Shown here in pieces: positions 1 through 6,224 of a stretch of DNA of 10,807 bases (the first letter of the stretch is position 1; every line of letters starts with the position of its first letter). The position numbers and the translations under genes were made by a program. Source of the stretch: Rickettsiales bacterium (lineage in GTDB: Bacteria > Pseudomonadota > Alphaproteobacteria > Rickettsiales > Deianiraeaceae). The notes under the pieces were generated by a model. That model had not been told where the DNA came from and ran no database searches. It saw only the letters and a program-made list of their open reading frames with translations. The stretch is from positions 1 through 10,807 of the forward strand of contig JAFUUN010000085.1 of the NCBI GenBank assembly GCA_017477855.1, in the 5' to 3' direction.

Positions 1-1158
1 AAAGTGGAAGAAATTCAGGAAGAAATCCGTGTGGCTGAAGAAAAGAAGAATGCTATTGATGACGGAAAAAGTGACAACAAAAAATCAGACAACAAGCAGA
101 AAAACAAGGATAACAAAGATGTAAGTGGAAGCATCAGGTTGAATAAGAGGGCTGGATTGATAACAATTACGGCTGATGAAAAAGCACACAGATTAATTGA
201 GAAATATCTTGTAGAAGTCCGCAGAAAATCAACAGCGCAAGTTTTGATTGAAATGCGTTTCTTGGAGATTAACTTAAACAAAACATATGAAGCAGGTGTC
301 GATTGGAGTAAAGTCAGCTTGCTTGGTGCCGCAGGTAGCGCAACAACAAAAGGCTTATCAACATTAACAAATAGCCCAGTTGGAAGCATTGTGTTCTCAA
401 AGGGAATTAACGCAACGGCAAACTTATTTGAACAATTTGGTTCAACAAGAACATTGGCTAACCCAAGAATAAATGCATTTAACAACCAGCCGGCTGTTAT
501 GACATTTACTTCAAACCACGTATATTTCAAAATTGAATCAGAATATACAGCTCCAACATTCGCATCTAACAACACAACTGTTGTCACTCCTGCTTACAGA
601 AACATTAAAGCAGAGGCTCAAACGATGCCACTTGGTGTTATAATGTCAGTGTTGCCATCAATAGACCTTGACAAAAGGGAAGTTATATTGAACATGAGAC
701 CTACGATCTCAAAGCTTGAAAAGACAATACAAGACCCTTCAACGACACTATTGCTGAACAGTGTAGTTAACGATGATGGTGATACAATATCACAGGCGAA
801 TGCATCAGCCGACGCAATTGATGGAAGCACAGAAAATAACCCAATTCCGGTTGCAAATACACGTGAGTTTGACACAATCTTGAAGTTGAAAGACGGCCAG
901 ACCGCTGTAATTGGTGGATTTACAGAAAGGAGGAAGACGACAACAGAAAATGGTGTTCCGTTCCTAAGAGCGCTACCATTAATCGGAAACTTGTTCTCAC
1001 ACAAGACGGATGAAGTCAATTCTGTTGAAACAGTCATTCTTGTAAAGGCAACAATTATTGATAATGGCGGTAAAGAGATGTCAGAATACGAGAGAGGTAT
1101 TTACGATACATTCTCGGATGACCCTCGTCTGAACGAGACATACAGTGATGCAAGATAA
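1..1158 (+). CDS. Secretin, type II secretion / type IV pilus (MshL/PilQ-like), 5'-truncated by window edge
   Basis: The outer-membrane secretin forms the ring-shaped gate for a type IV pilus or type II secretion system. The reading frame is open through base 1, so the N-terminal part is outside the window; numbering here counts from base 4. Residues 13-42 are a Lys/Asp/Asn-rich low-complexity linker. Residues about 43-90 (GSIRLNKRAGLITITA, then an RKSTAQVLIEMRFLEI segment) resemble the last periplasmic N-domain leading into the secretin core. The core follows, with LANPRINAFNNQPAV, a MPLGVIMSVLPSID segment, DTILKLKDGQTAVIGGF and VPFLRALPLIGNLF, the last two being the classic secretin C-terminal signature. 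The final 30 residues are acidic and could bind a pilotin or the peptidoglycan, which I infer only. dapB follows after 1 nt, suggesting co-transcription. The secretin family is clear; whether it is MshL, PilQ or GspD cannot be settled without the missing N-domains. Confidence 0.9.
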   Translation, partial: KVEEIQEEIRVAEEKKNAIDDGKSDNKKSDNKQKNKDNKDVSGSIRLNKRAGLITITADEKAHRLIEKYLVEVRRKSTAQVLIEMRFLEINLNKTYEAGVDWSKVSLLGAAGSATTKGLSTLTNSPVGSIVFSKGINATANLFEQFGSTRTLANPRINAFNNQPAVMTFTSNHVYFKIESEYTAPTFASNNTTVVTPAYRNIKAEAQTMPLGVIMSVLPSIDLDKREVILNMRPTISKLEKTIQDPSTTLLLNSVVNDDGDTISQANASADAIDGSTENNPIPVANTREFDTILKLKDGQTAVIGGFTERRKTTTENGVPFLRALPLIGNLFSHKTDEVNSVETVILVKATIIDNGGKEMSEYERGIYDTFSDDPRLNETYSDAR

Positions 1159-1159
1159 T

Positions 1160-1885
1160 ATGGCAGAGCATGAAATTGTAGTTGGAGTCGTTGGCTCAAA
1201 TGGCAGAATGGGACAAGAAATCTTGTCCGTTCTTGCTTCAAAAGGCATCAAAACCTTGACATGTGATAATGGCGATAGCAAATCAGAACTGTTTGACAAA
1301 GCTGATATTGTCATTGATTTTTCTTCCGCAGAAGGACTAAAAGAGTGCTTGAAAGAGGCAGTCAGAACAAAAAAGCCATTGGTTAGTGGTTCAACCCCGA
1401 TGTCCGATGAATTGCGTAAAGAAATTAATGCAGCCAGCAAACAAACAAGAATTTTCTGGTCAAGTAATACATCAATAGGTGTTGCCATCTGTAAAAAAGC
1501 GGTTGCAATGTTGGCAAAAGAGCTTGCTGATTATGACTGCGAACTTGTAGAAATACATCACAATAAAAAGAAAGATGCTCCATCCGGTACCGCAAGAACA
1601 TTAGCAGAAGCAGCCGCAAAAGCGCGGGGATTAAGTAATAATGTTATTTGTTATGAAAACAATCATGAAAGAAAAAAAGATCAAATATGCATTTCGTCTG
1701 TTCGCGGAGGAGGTGTTTTTGGGGAGCACGAGATAATGTTCTTAGGACAAAATGATGCAATAGCAATCAAGCACACTGCCTACAACCGCCGTCTTTTCGC
1801 AGTAGGAGCAGTTGAATGCGCGCTAAAACTCATCAACAAAACAGAAAATGGATTTTACACAATTGAGGATTTGTTCAATTTGTGA
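1160..1885 (+). CDS. dapB: 4-hydroxy-tetrahydrodipicolinate reductase
   Basis: DapB reduces 4-hydroxy-tetrahydrodipicolinate with NAD(P)H in the cytoplasm, a step toward diaminopimelate for peptidoglycan and lysine. From the ATG at 1160 it is 241 residues, normal for the family. Visible landmarks are the Rossmann motif GVVGSNGRMG (residues 9-18), DIVIDFSSAEG (49-59), the catalytic stretch EIHHNKKKDAPSGTA (His133/His134, a Lys at 136-138, DAPSGT 139-144) and GGGVFGEHEIMF plus HTAYNR near the C-terminus. The usual GTTG nucleotide-loop motif appears as GSTP (77-80), a departure from the family. Starts at GTG 1145 or ATG 1148 are possible but overlap the secretin end. ATG 1160 gives the family's usual short N-terminus and sits 1 nt after the secretin TAA, implying translational coupling. 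No Shine-Dalgarno sequence is visible. Its last 11 bases overlap the convergent gene on the other strand. Confidence 0.96.
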   Translation: MAEHEIVVGVVGSNGRMGQEILSVLASKGIKTLTCDNGDSKSELFDKADIVIDFSSAEGLKECLKEAVRTKKPLVSGSTPMSDELRKEINAASKQTRIFWSSNTSIGVAICKKAVAMLAKELADYDCELVEIHHNKKKDAPSGTARTLAEAAAKARGLSNNVICYENNHERKKDQICISSVRGGGVFGEHEIMFLGQNDAIAIKHTAYNRRLFAVGAVECALKLINKTENGFYTIEDLFNL

Positions 1886-3317
1886 AGTTGTTCAAATAAC
1901 CAACAAACATTGCGCCGAACACAACAAACAAAACAATAAACGCAACCGCCGCAATAAAGATTTTGTTCGTGCAAATATTCACGCTTCTTGACTGATTTCT
2001 TGTCAAAATTTGCATCATAAACCCAAAACATGCACCAATGTCAATAGCAAATCCAACTATAACAATTGCTGCCCAAGCAGGTGAATATGCTGAATTTATC
2101 ACCGCAATAAGTGAATACCATTTTGACATAAACACCATCGTGAATGGCATGCCAGATATAATAAACAGTAGCAATGCAAACACAAATTTATAGCCACTAT
2201 TGATTGTCGATAAATCAGTTTTTTTGATGTCAACAATCCCAAAATTGCACTGGAATTTATAAGTCATTGCCAACATGCAGGTCTTTATCAGAGAAGTCGA
2301 GACTATTGACAGAGCTACACCAATTGTCATCATGTTGTTGTTGAAATATGGCACACAGAAGGCAAACAATGATGTCTGCGCAAACGCCAACGATACAATA
2401 AAATGCACAACCGACTTTGTCGTGAATGCCATGATGTTAAAGAATAAAAATCCTATTCCTCCGCAGATTTTTAGCACCATGTTGAGATATTCATTATCAG
2501 CAACAATGGCAGTTCCGAAGAGCGAAATTACCATTTTCATTGTGAAAAAAGGATAAACGATTGATGATATTCCTGCCACAACAAATAGGTATTTCAGCTG
2601 CAAATTTTTGTAAATTCCAAACAACACATTATGCAGTGGATATACCCCGAGTTTAAACATCATCGCAAGTAAAAAGAGGACGTAAATGGCATTCACAGTT
2701 TTGTTGTTCTGCAATGTTGACAGTGAGTTCCTTATAATATCCAAGTTCAAATTGCCGGTAATTTGATACAAAACACCGGCCGCAAGCAAGAAAATCACGC
2801 CAGCAAAGCTACTCAAAATCATGTAGTTATACGCATTTTTCACACACTCTGCCCTGCTCCCATGTGCGTAAATAATGTAGTTCGTAATGCAGACAATCTC
2901 AAAAAAGACATAACTGTTGAAAATGTCATTTGTCAACGCAATCCCGTTGGCACCGCAAAGCATAATGCAAACAAACCCCCTAAATGCATAGTCTGTGCCA
3001 CCTTTCCATGTGGTTGCAAAGAACAAAATGGAAATCAAAAATAGTGCCATCACTGCGATTGACCTGACAAGATTGATCTTCAACTCAATTCCCATGGCCT
3101 TAGACCAGTTACCGATAACGGAATAATACGTTTCTCCTCTGATGAGATTTAGCCTATAAGTTGCATAAACAGTGCAACAAAACATCAAAAATGACAGCCC
3201 CATGTATGCAACATTGACAACTCTTGGCTTTCTATCACGCACCATGAATGAGCAAAATCCCATAAACAGTGGAACAATAATTGAAATCAGATGTATATTC
3301 TGCGCCAATTTTAGCAT
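1875..3317 (-). CDS. Proton-conducting membrane subunit of the MrpD/NuoN/HyfB superfamily
   Basis: A 480-residue integral membrane protein, almost entirely hydrophobic with about 13-14 membrane segments, of the antiporter-like subunit family shared by Mrp Na+/H+ antiporters and complex I. Key charged positions are present: Glu140 in NSYVFFEIVCITNY (the conserved TM5 Glu), Lys222 in MMFKLGVYPLHNVL (TM7 Lys followed by the PLH motif), Lys261 and Lys301 in later helices, and Lys399 in SGMPFTMVFMSKW (TM12). It therefore looks competent for proton movement. The sequence is otherwise divergent: the helix usually rich in AYSSISQ reads FIVSLAFAQTSLF. No other mrp or nuo subunits are in the window. 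Stand-alone mnhD-like genes are, to my knowledge, a habit of Rickettsiales. The start codon overlaps a 15-bp perfect palindrome. Exact function (Na+/H+ antiport or accessory complex I subunit) is not determinable here. Confidence 0.85.
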   Translation of the reverse strand: MLKLAQNIHLISIIVPLFMGFCSFMVRDRKPRVVNVAYMGLSFLMFCCTVYATYRLNLIRGETYYSVIGNWSKAMGIELKINLVRSIAVMALFLISILFFATTWKGGTDYAFRGFVCIMLCGANGIALTNDIFNSYVFFEIVCITNYIIYAHGSRAECVKNAYNYMILSSFAGVIFLLAAGVLYQITGNLNLDIIRNSLSTLQNNKTVNAIYVLFLLAMMFKLGVYPLHNVLFGIYKNLQLKYLFVVAGISSIVYPFFTMKMVISLFGTAIVADNEYLNMVLKICGGIGFLFFNIMAFTTKSVVHFIVSLAFAQTSLFAFCVPYFNNNMMTIGVALSIVSTSLIKTCMLAMTYKFQCNFGIVDIKKTDLSTINSGYKFVFALLLFIISGMPFTMVFMSKWYSLIAVINSAYSPAWAAIVIVGFAIDIGACFGFMMQILTRNQSRSVNICTNKIFIAAVAFIVLFVVFGAMFVGYLNNFTN

Positions 3318-3331
3318 TCACATGATGTGAA
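3317..3331. promoter_or_regulatory. 15-bp palindrome over the MrpD-like start codon
   Basis: On the minus strand TTCACATCATGTGAA is a perfect inverted repeat (7-bp arms, 1-nt centre) whose last base is the A of the gene's ATG. It could be a repressor operator or a small hairpin over the start site. Function is inferred from position only; I see no convincing -35/-10 pair upstream in the T-rich 3332-3403 stretch, which otherwise holds nothing I can name. Confidence 0.35.
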
Positions 3332-3403
3332 AATAAGAAAATTTATTTGCAAGAATGAAAAAAATATAAAAAATAGAGAGCAAGAAAAAGGAAGAAAAAT
3401 ATG

Positions 3404-3967
3404 TTAGTTTCTTACAACCTCAGTTTTTTGCACTAACGTATTCGTGTTTTTATTCGCTTCTTTGTTATTGACATCATCTAAAACTTGCTTCTTTATAACT
3501 ACTTTTTTGTTATCATCCTTTGTAACTGCATTGCCAATAATACCACCCAGACCGGTAAGCACAGCTCCACCTAAACCAGCAGCTGCAAGTGAATCACCAA
3601 CTATTCTGAAAGCACCATCGCTCTTTGGGAATTTGCTGTCATAATCGGCCTCTATTGCACTTTTTGCATCAGCCAATGTAGCACCTGTTTTTCCAGCAAC
3701 TTTGTCCAATGCTGCTTGATTATCTTCAATCTTTTTAACATTATCAAGCAACGTTTGTGCCTGTGTTACATCGTTCTGCTCAGCAATTGCTTGCTCATTA
3801 ACAAAACTACTCAATTTTTCATTATTTGTTGATATAGCTGCTTTCTCAAGATCTGTAAAGTTTGTCAATGCCATTTGTTTTGCATTCTCATCCTTTTCTG
3901 TTAGATAGGCATTAACATATTCATATTTTTTTTGGGCATAATCAGCCTCATGTTGTTGTGTTATCAC
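3404..3967 (-). CDS. Downstream half of the stop-interrupted orphan gene (Gln/Lys-rich helix plus glycine-rich hydrophobic tail)
   Basis: This 187-residue frame opens at a GTG (3967) but is in the same reading frame as the gene ending at 4004: removing the TAA at 4004-4006 gives one continuous protein through SEKQ, stop, SLIDDYNKASAN. I read it as the separated C-terminal part of that gene rather than an independent gene; no promoter or ribosome site precedes the GTG. Residues 1-110 are polar and predicted helical (many Ala, Gln, Asp, Glu, Lys). Residues about 122-148 form a Gly/Ala-rich hydrophobic stretch with a GLGGAVLTGLGGIIGNAV core, resembling a glycine-zipper membrane helix. The tail is Lys/Asn/Val-rich. 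It matches no family I recognise. It is either still made by readthrough or by GTG re-initiation, or it is a remnant. Confidence 0.5.
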   Translation of the reverse strand: MITQQHEADYAQKKYEYVNAYLTEKDENAKQMALTNFTDLEKAAISTNNEKLSSFVNEQAIAEQNDVTQAQTLLDNVKKIEDNQAALDKVAGKTGATLADAKSAIEADYDSKFPKSDGAFRIVGDSLAAAGLGGAVLTGLGGIIGNAVTKDDNKKVVIKKQVLDDVNNKEANKNTNTLVQKTEVVRN

Positions 3968-4003
3968 ATTAGCCGATGCTTTGTTATAGTCATCAATTAA
4001 ACT

Positions 4004-5218
4004 TTATTGCTTTTCTGAAAGTGCCATATTTACTTTACCGGTGGTCTCATTAAAACTTCCATCATGAATTGCCTTCTGCTGCTCCTCTGTCAATGCATAA
4101 TTCGTATTATTAATAATTGCGTTATCATTACCAGCGACTCCACCAGTTCCGGTTCCATCTTTTCCAGAAAAAGCTTCAACAAGTGCTTTTGCGTTTTTTG
4201 CATCGGTACCAGTAAATGAAGAAATTTTCTTGCCATCTTTATCCAATAGATTGGTACCATTATATTTAATTTTACCATCTATAATGTCTTGCACTTGTTG
4301 ATCAGTAAACAATTTATCTTTAGTACTTCCATCTTTCATTGTGGTTTTAATATTATTAATAGCGGTCTTATAATCTTGATAGTTTTTTTGATCGGTACTA
4401 TCCAAGCTGGTAGTCGGTTCTTTTCCGCCTTTAATCTCAGTAGCCTGTTCTGATGTAAAATCGTTATTTTTAGTCAGATTGTCAAAAGAACCACTTTTAG
4501 CATCCTCAGCAATCTGTACATCTTTATTTTCTTTATCAGAAATTTCCTTCAACTTATTTACATCCAACTTTCCATTTTGCAGATTATTTGCTTGATAATC
4601 TGCATAATTATTCGCTATTGTAGCTTTCTCTTTTTCATCAGTTGCCTTATTATACTTATCAAATTGTTCCTTGACATTGGCTGCATCCTTAGCTTCTGCT
4701 GTTTCTTTGTTCAAGTCTTTTTGAATCTCTTCAGAATTCAACTCCCCTTTTTCAAGCTTCTCTTTTTGTTCGTCGGTAAGTTTAGCCTTGCTATTATTTA
4801 TCTCTTCATCGGTCTTCTTTGCATCATCAATTTCGTCATCCTTCTTAGAATTGTTTATGGCGTGCATTATGTGATAGGCTGCAATCATAAGCAAACCAAC
4901 CAGCAATAAACATAAGAATATAATTAACAAAGCTCTCAACCATGGGTGTCTTTGCCAAAAACTGCGCGTGTCTTTCTTTTCTTCACTGACAACCTCCTTA
5001 GTTTTAACTACTTTTTTTGGATTATTTTCCACAACATCGGTTGAAGCATTTGTTGAAACGGTGCTAATTTGCGTGTTTGGTTCATCACTATAACTTCCAT
5101 CCTTTGTTATTGTTTGACCATTAACCTTAACATCCCAAGACCCAACATCACTAACATTTGCTACATTATCAACCACCTTTCCGCCATCAATACGGATATG
5201 TCTTTTTATATTAACCAT
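4004..5218 (-). CDS. Orphan single-TM, repeat-containing Lys/Asn/Glu-rich protein (upstream part of an interrupted gene)
   Basis: No family recognised. The frame is open from an ATG at 5281, but a strong promoter (-35 at 5262-5257, -10 at 5240-5235) lies inside that extension, so the ATG at 5218 is the likely start, giving 404 residues. Order: a beta-like N-terminus with WDVKVNGQTI (about 28-37); a Thr/Asn/Val-rich linker; a basic patch RSFWQRHPWLR; one membrane helix (about 95-116, LRALLIIFLCLLLVGLLMIA). By the positive-inside rule the N-terminus is cytoplasmic and the long C-terminal part is outside. That part is polar and helical, with four copies of a short motif: LTDEQKEKLEKGELN, FTSEQATEIKGGKEP, FTDQQVQDIIDGKIK and LTEEQQKAIHDGSFN, at roughly 147, 254, 304 and 376. 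A Gly/Asp-rich stretch lies near 352-370. The frame ends at an in-frame TAA (4006-4004) and continues beyond it for 199 codons, so this may be a truncated gene. A surface-exposed or secreted role is inferred. Confidence 0.75.
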   Translation of the reverse strand: MVNIKRHIRIDGGKVVDNVANVSDVGSWDVKVNGQTITKDGSYSDEPNTQISTVSTNASTDVVENNPKKVVKTKEVVSEEKKDTRSFWQRHPWLRALLIIFLCLLLVGLLMIAAYHIMHAINNSKKDDEIDDAKKTDEEINNSKAKLTDEQKEKLEKGELNSEEIQKDLNKETAEAKDAANVKEQFDKYNKATDEKEKATIANNYADYQANNLQNGKLDVNKLKEISDKENKDVQIAEDAKSGSFDNLTKNNDFTSEQATEIKGGKEPTTSLDSTDQKNYQDYKTAINNIKTTMKDGSTKDKLFTDQQVQDIIDGKIKYNGTNLLDKDGKKISSFTGTDAKNAKALVEAFSGKDGTGTGGVAGNDNAIINNTNYALTEEQQKAIHDGSFNETTGKVNMALSEKQ

Positions 5219-5221
5219 AAA

Positions 5222-5239
5222 ACAATTACAAGTAATTGT
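5222..5239. promoter_or_regulatory. 18-bp inverted repeat over the -10 box and transcription start (candidate operator)
   Basis: ACAATTAC-AA-GTAATTGT is a perfect inverted repeat with 8-bp arms and a 2-bp centre. It covers five of the six -10 bases and the predicted start point of the leftward promoter, the classic position for a repressor site. A binding protein is inferred, not seen. Confidence 0.45.
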
Positions 5240-5262
5240 ACTTTTTTTTAAAACATTGTCAA
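5235..5262 (-). promoter_or_regulatory. Sigma70-type promoter for the interrupted orphan gene
   Basis: Minus strand: TTGACA (5262-5257, perfect -35), a 16-bp spacer with an A8 tract, then TACAAT (5240-5235). The ATG at 5218 begins 16 nt after the -10 box, so transcription from about 5228 would leave a leader near 10 nt with no Shine-Dalgarno. This rules against the upstream ATG at 5281. Confidence 0.75.
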
Positions 5263-5311
5263 CAAGAAATTTTCTTGACATTAATTTTTTTTCAAAAGTC
5301 CTGTAACTGAT

Positions 5312-5584
5312 ATGGGTCTTTTGCTTTTTCTACACTTTGTTTTAGCGGCCGCGATAATAGTTTTTGTCCTCGTTCAAAGATCAGCTGAAAGTACAATTTT
5401 GGTATCAAGTCAACACTTTGCACCCGGTGGAGCAAACAAATTATTGGTAAAAATAACACGCACGTTGGTGATAATTTTCTTCCTAAATTGCTTCCTAATT
5501 TCGTATTTGAAATACCACAAAAACAAGGTTGAAGAGGTCAAAGTTGATGTCCCAATTGCAGAAAAATCGGTTCCTATGGACTAA
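5312..5584 (+). CDS. secG: Protein-export translocase subunit SecG
   Basis: SecG is the small accessory subunit of the SecYEG inner-membrane channel. At 90 residues it has the family plan: TM1 at about 1-20 (MGLLLFLHFVLAAAIIVFVLVQR ends in the typical VLVQR), a short cytoplasmic loop with Ser/Gly residues (SSQHFAPGGAN), then KITRTLVIIFFLNCFLISYL as TM2 with the LTR-like motif before it, and a short charged tail. It heads a tight group with lolA (1-nt gap) and ftsW. A TTGACA hexamer lies at 5275-5280, back to back with the leftward -35, but no -10 box is found at a normal distance, so its promoter is unsettled. No Shine-Dalgarno precedes the ATG. Confidence 0.9.
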   Translation: MGLLLFLHFVLAAAIIVFVLVQRSAESTILVSSQHFAPGGANKLLVKITRTLVIIFFLNCFLISYLKYHKNKVEEVKVDVPIAEKSVPMD

Positions 5585-5585
5585 T

Positions 5586-6218
5586 ATGAAAAGGTTTTTG
5601 GCTCTGTCATTTTGCTGGGTTTCCTCATTTTGTATATTAAATAATACTTCTTTTTCCCTATCAGAGAATGACAAATACGTCCAATTTTTGAAGTCAATTA
5701 ATACTATCAAAGCATCATTTAATCAGACAATTTACGGCAAGAAAAACCAAACAGCAAATGGCATCATTGCAGTCAAAAAGCCAGATAAAATCATGCTTGA
5801 ACACAACGCGGAGGAGATGGAAATTAAACTTGTTTCTGTCGGAAAAACGCTGAAAATCATAGACAAAAAAATTGGTCAGACAACCTACCTTGACAAAGGA
5901 TATGCCGATCTGATGCAGATTTTCACAGATAAAATGGATGCCAAAAGGCTAACGTACGATCCAAAAAGAGGTATCTGCACGAAGTTCAACTATCAAGAAG
6001 CTGGCTGGGAGAGCTGTCTGCAAATTGATTTGGATAAAAACACAATCAAACAAATGACACTGTATCGCCTTGAAAGCGCGGAAATTGACGGCAAAACCAA
6101 GTTTAGTATTGCAAAGATTTTTGATATATTCTTTGAAAATGTGGTCATCAACGGCACGGTCAGTGACAGCGAATTTGTCATCAAGGACAGTCGTATTTTT
6201 GACGAAGACGATGACTAA
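5586..6218 (+). CDS. lolA: Outer-membrane lipoprotein carrier protein LolA
   Basis: LolA is the periplasmic chaperone that takes lipoproteins from the LolCDE complex to the outer membrane. The frame opens at 5529, but the ATG at 5586 gives a textbook signal peptide (MKRFLALSFCWVSSFCILNN, cleavage near residues 23-26) and starts 1 nt after the secG TAA, so I choose it; the protein is then 210 residues. The mature part begins with LKSINTIKASFNQTIYG, matching the LolA pattern of a helix ending in F-x-Q, then GIIAVKKPDKIMLEHN (the G-x-x-x-x-KPDK strand), a strand with VSVGKTLKIIDKKIGQTTYLDK, and a C-terminal region typical of the alphaproteobacterial branch ending in an acidic DEDDD tail. The N-terminal half gives the assignment; the C-terminal half is more divergent. 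It is probably co-transcribed with secG and ftsW. Confidence 0.85.
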   Translation: MKRFLALSFCWVSSFCILNNTSFSLSENDKYVQFLKSINTIKASFNQTIYGKKNQTANGIIAVKKPDKIMLEHNAEEMEIKLVSVGKTLKIIDKKIGQTTYLDKGYADLMQIFTDKMDAKRLTYDPKRGICTKFNYQEAGWESCLQIDLDKNTIKQMTLYRLESAEIDGKTKFSIAKIFDIFFENVVINGTVSDSEFVIKDSRIFDEDDD

Positions 6219-6224
6219 CATTTT

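Noticed and set aside
1145..1159. GTG 1145 or ATG 1148 as the dapB start
   Set aside because: Both overlap the secretin end and lengthen the N-terminus before the Rossmann motif; possible but less likely than ATG 1160.
4577..4909. Plus-strand hydrophobic frame opposite the interrupted orphan gene
   Set aside because: Antisense shadow of a Lys/Asn/Glu-rich coding region; hydrophobicity is produced by the complement of Lys/Glu codons.
5219..5281. Upstream ATG at 5281 as the start of the interrupted orphan gene (21 extra residues)
   Set aside because: The extension contains the TTGACA-N16-TACAAT promoter, so transcripts from it would not include this ATG; the Cys/Lys-rich extension also looks unlike a protein N-terminus.
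3317..5281. Frameshift as the cause of the broken orphan gene
   Set aside because: The two halves are in the same frame; only the TAA at 4006-4004 separates them, so a nonsense change fits better.
5529..5585. 19-residue N-terminal extension of LolA overlapping secG
   Set aside because: It hides a good signal peptide; the ATG at 5586 follows the secG stop by 1 nt.
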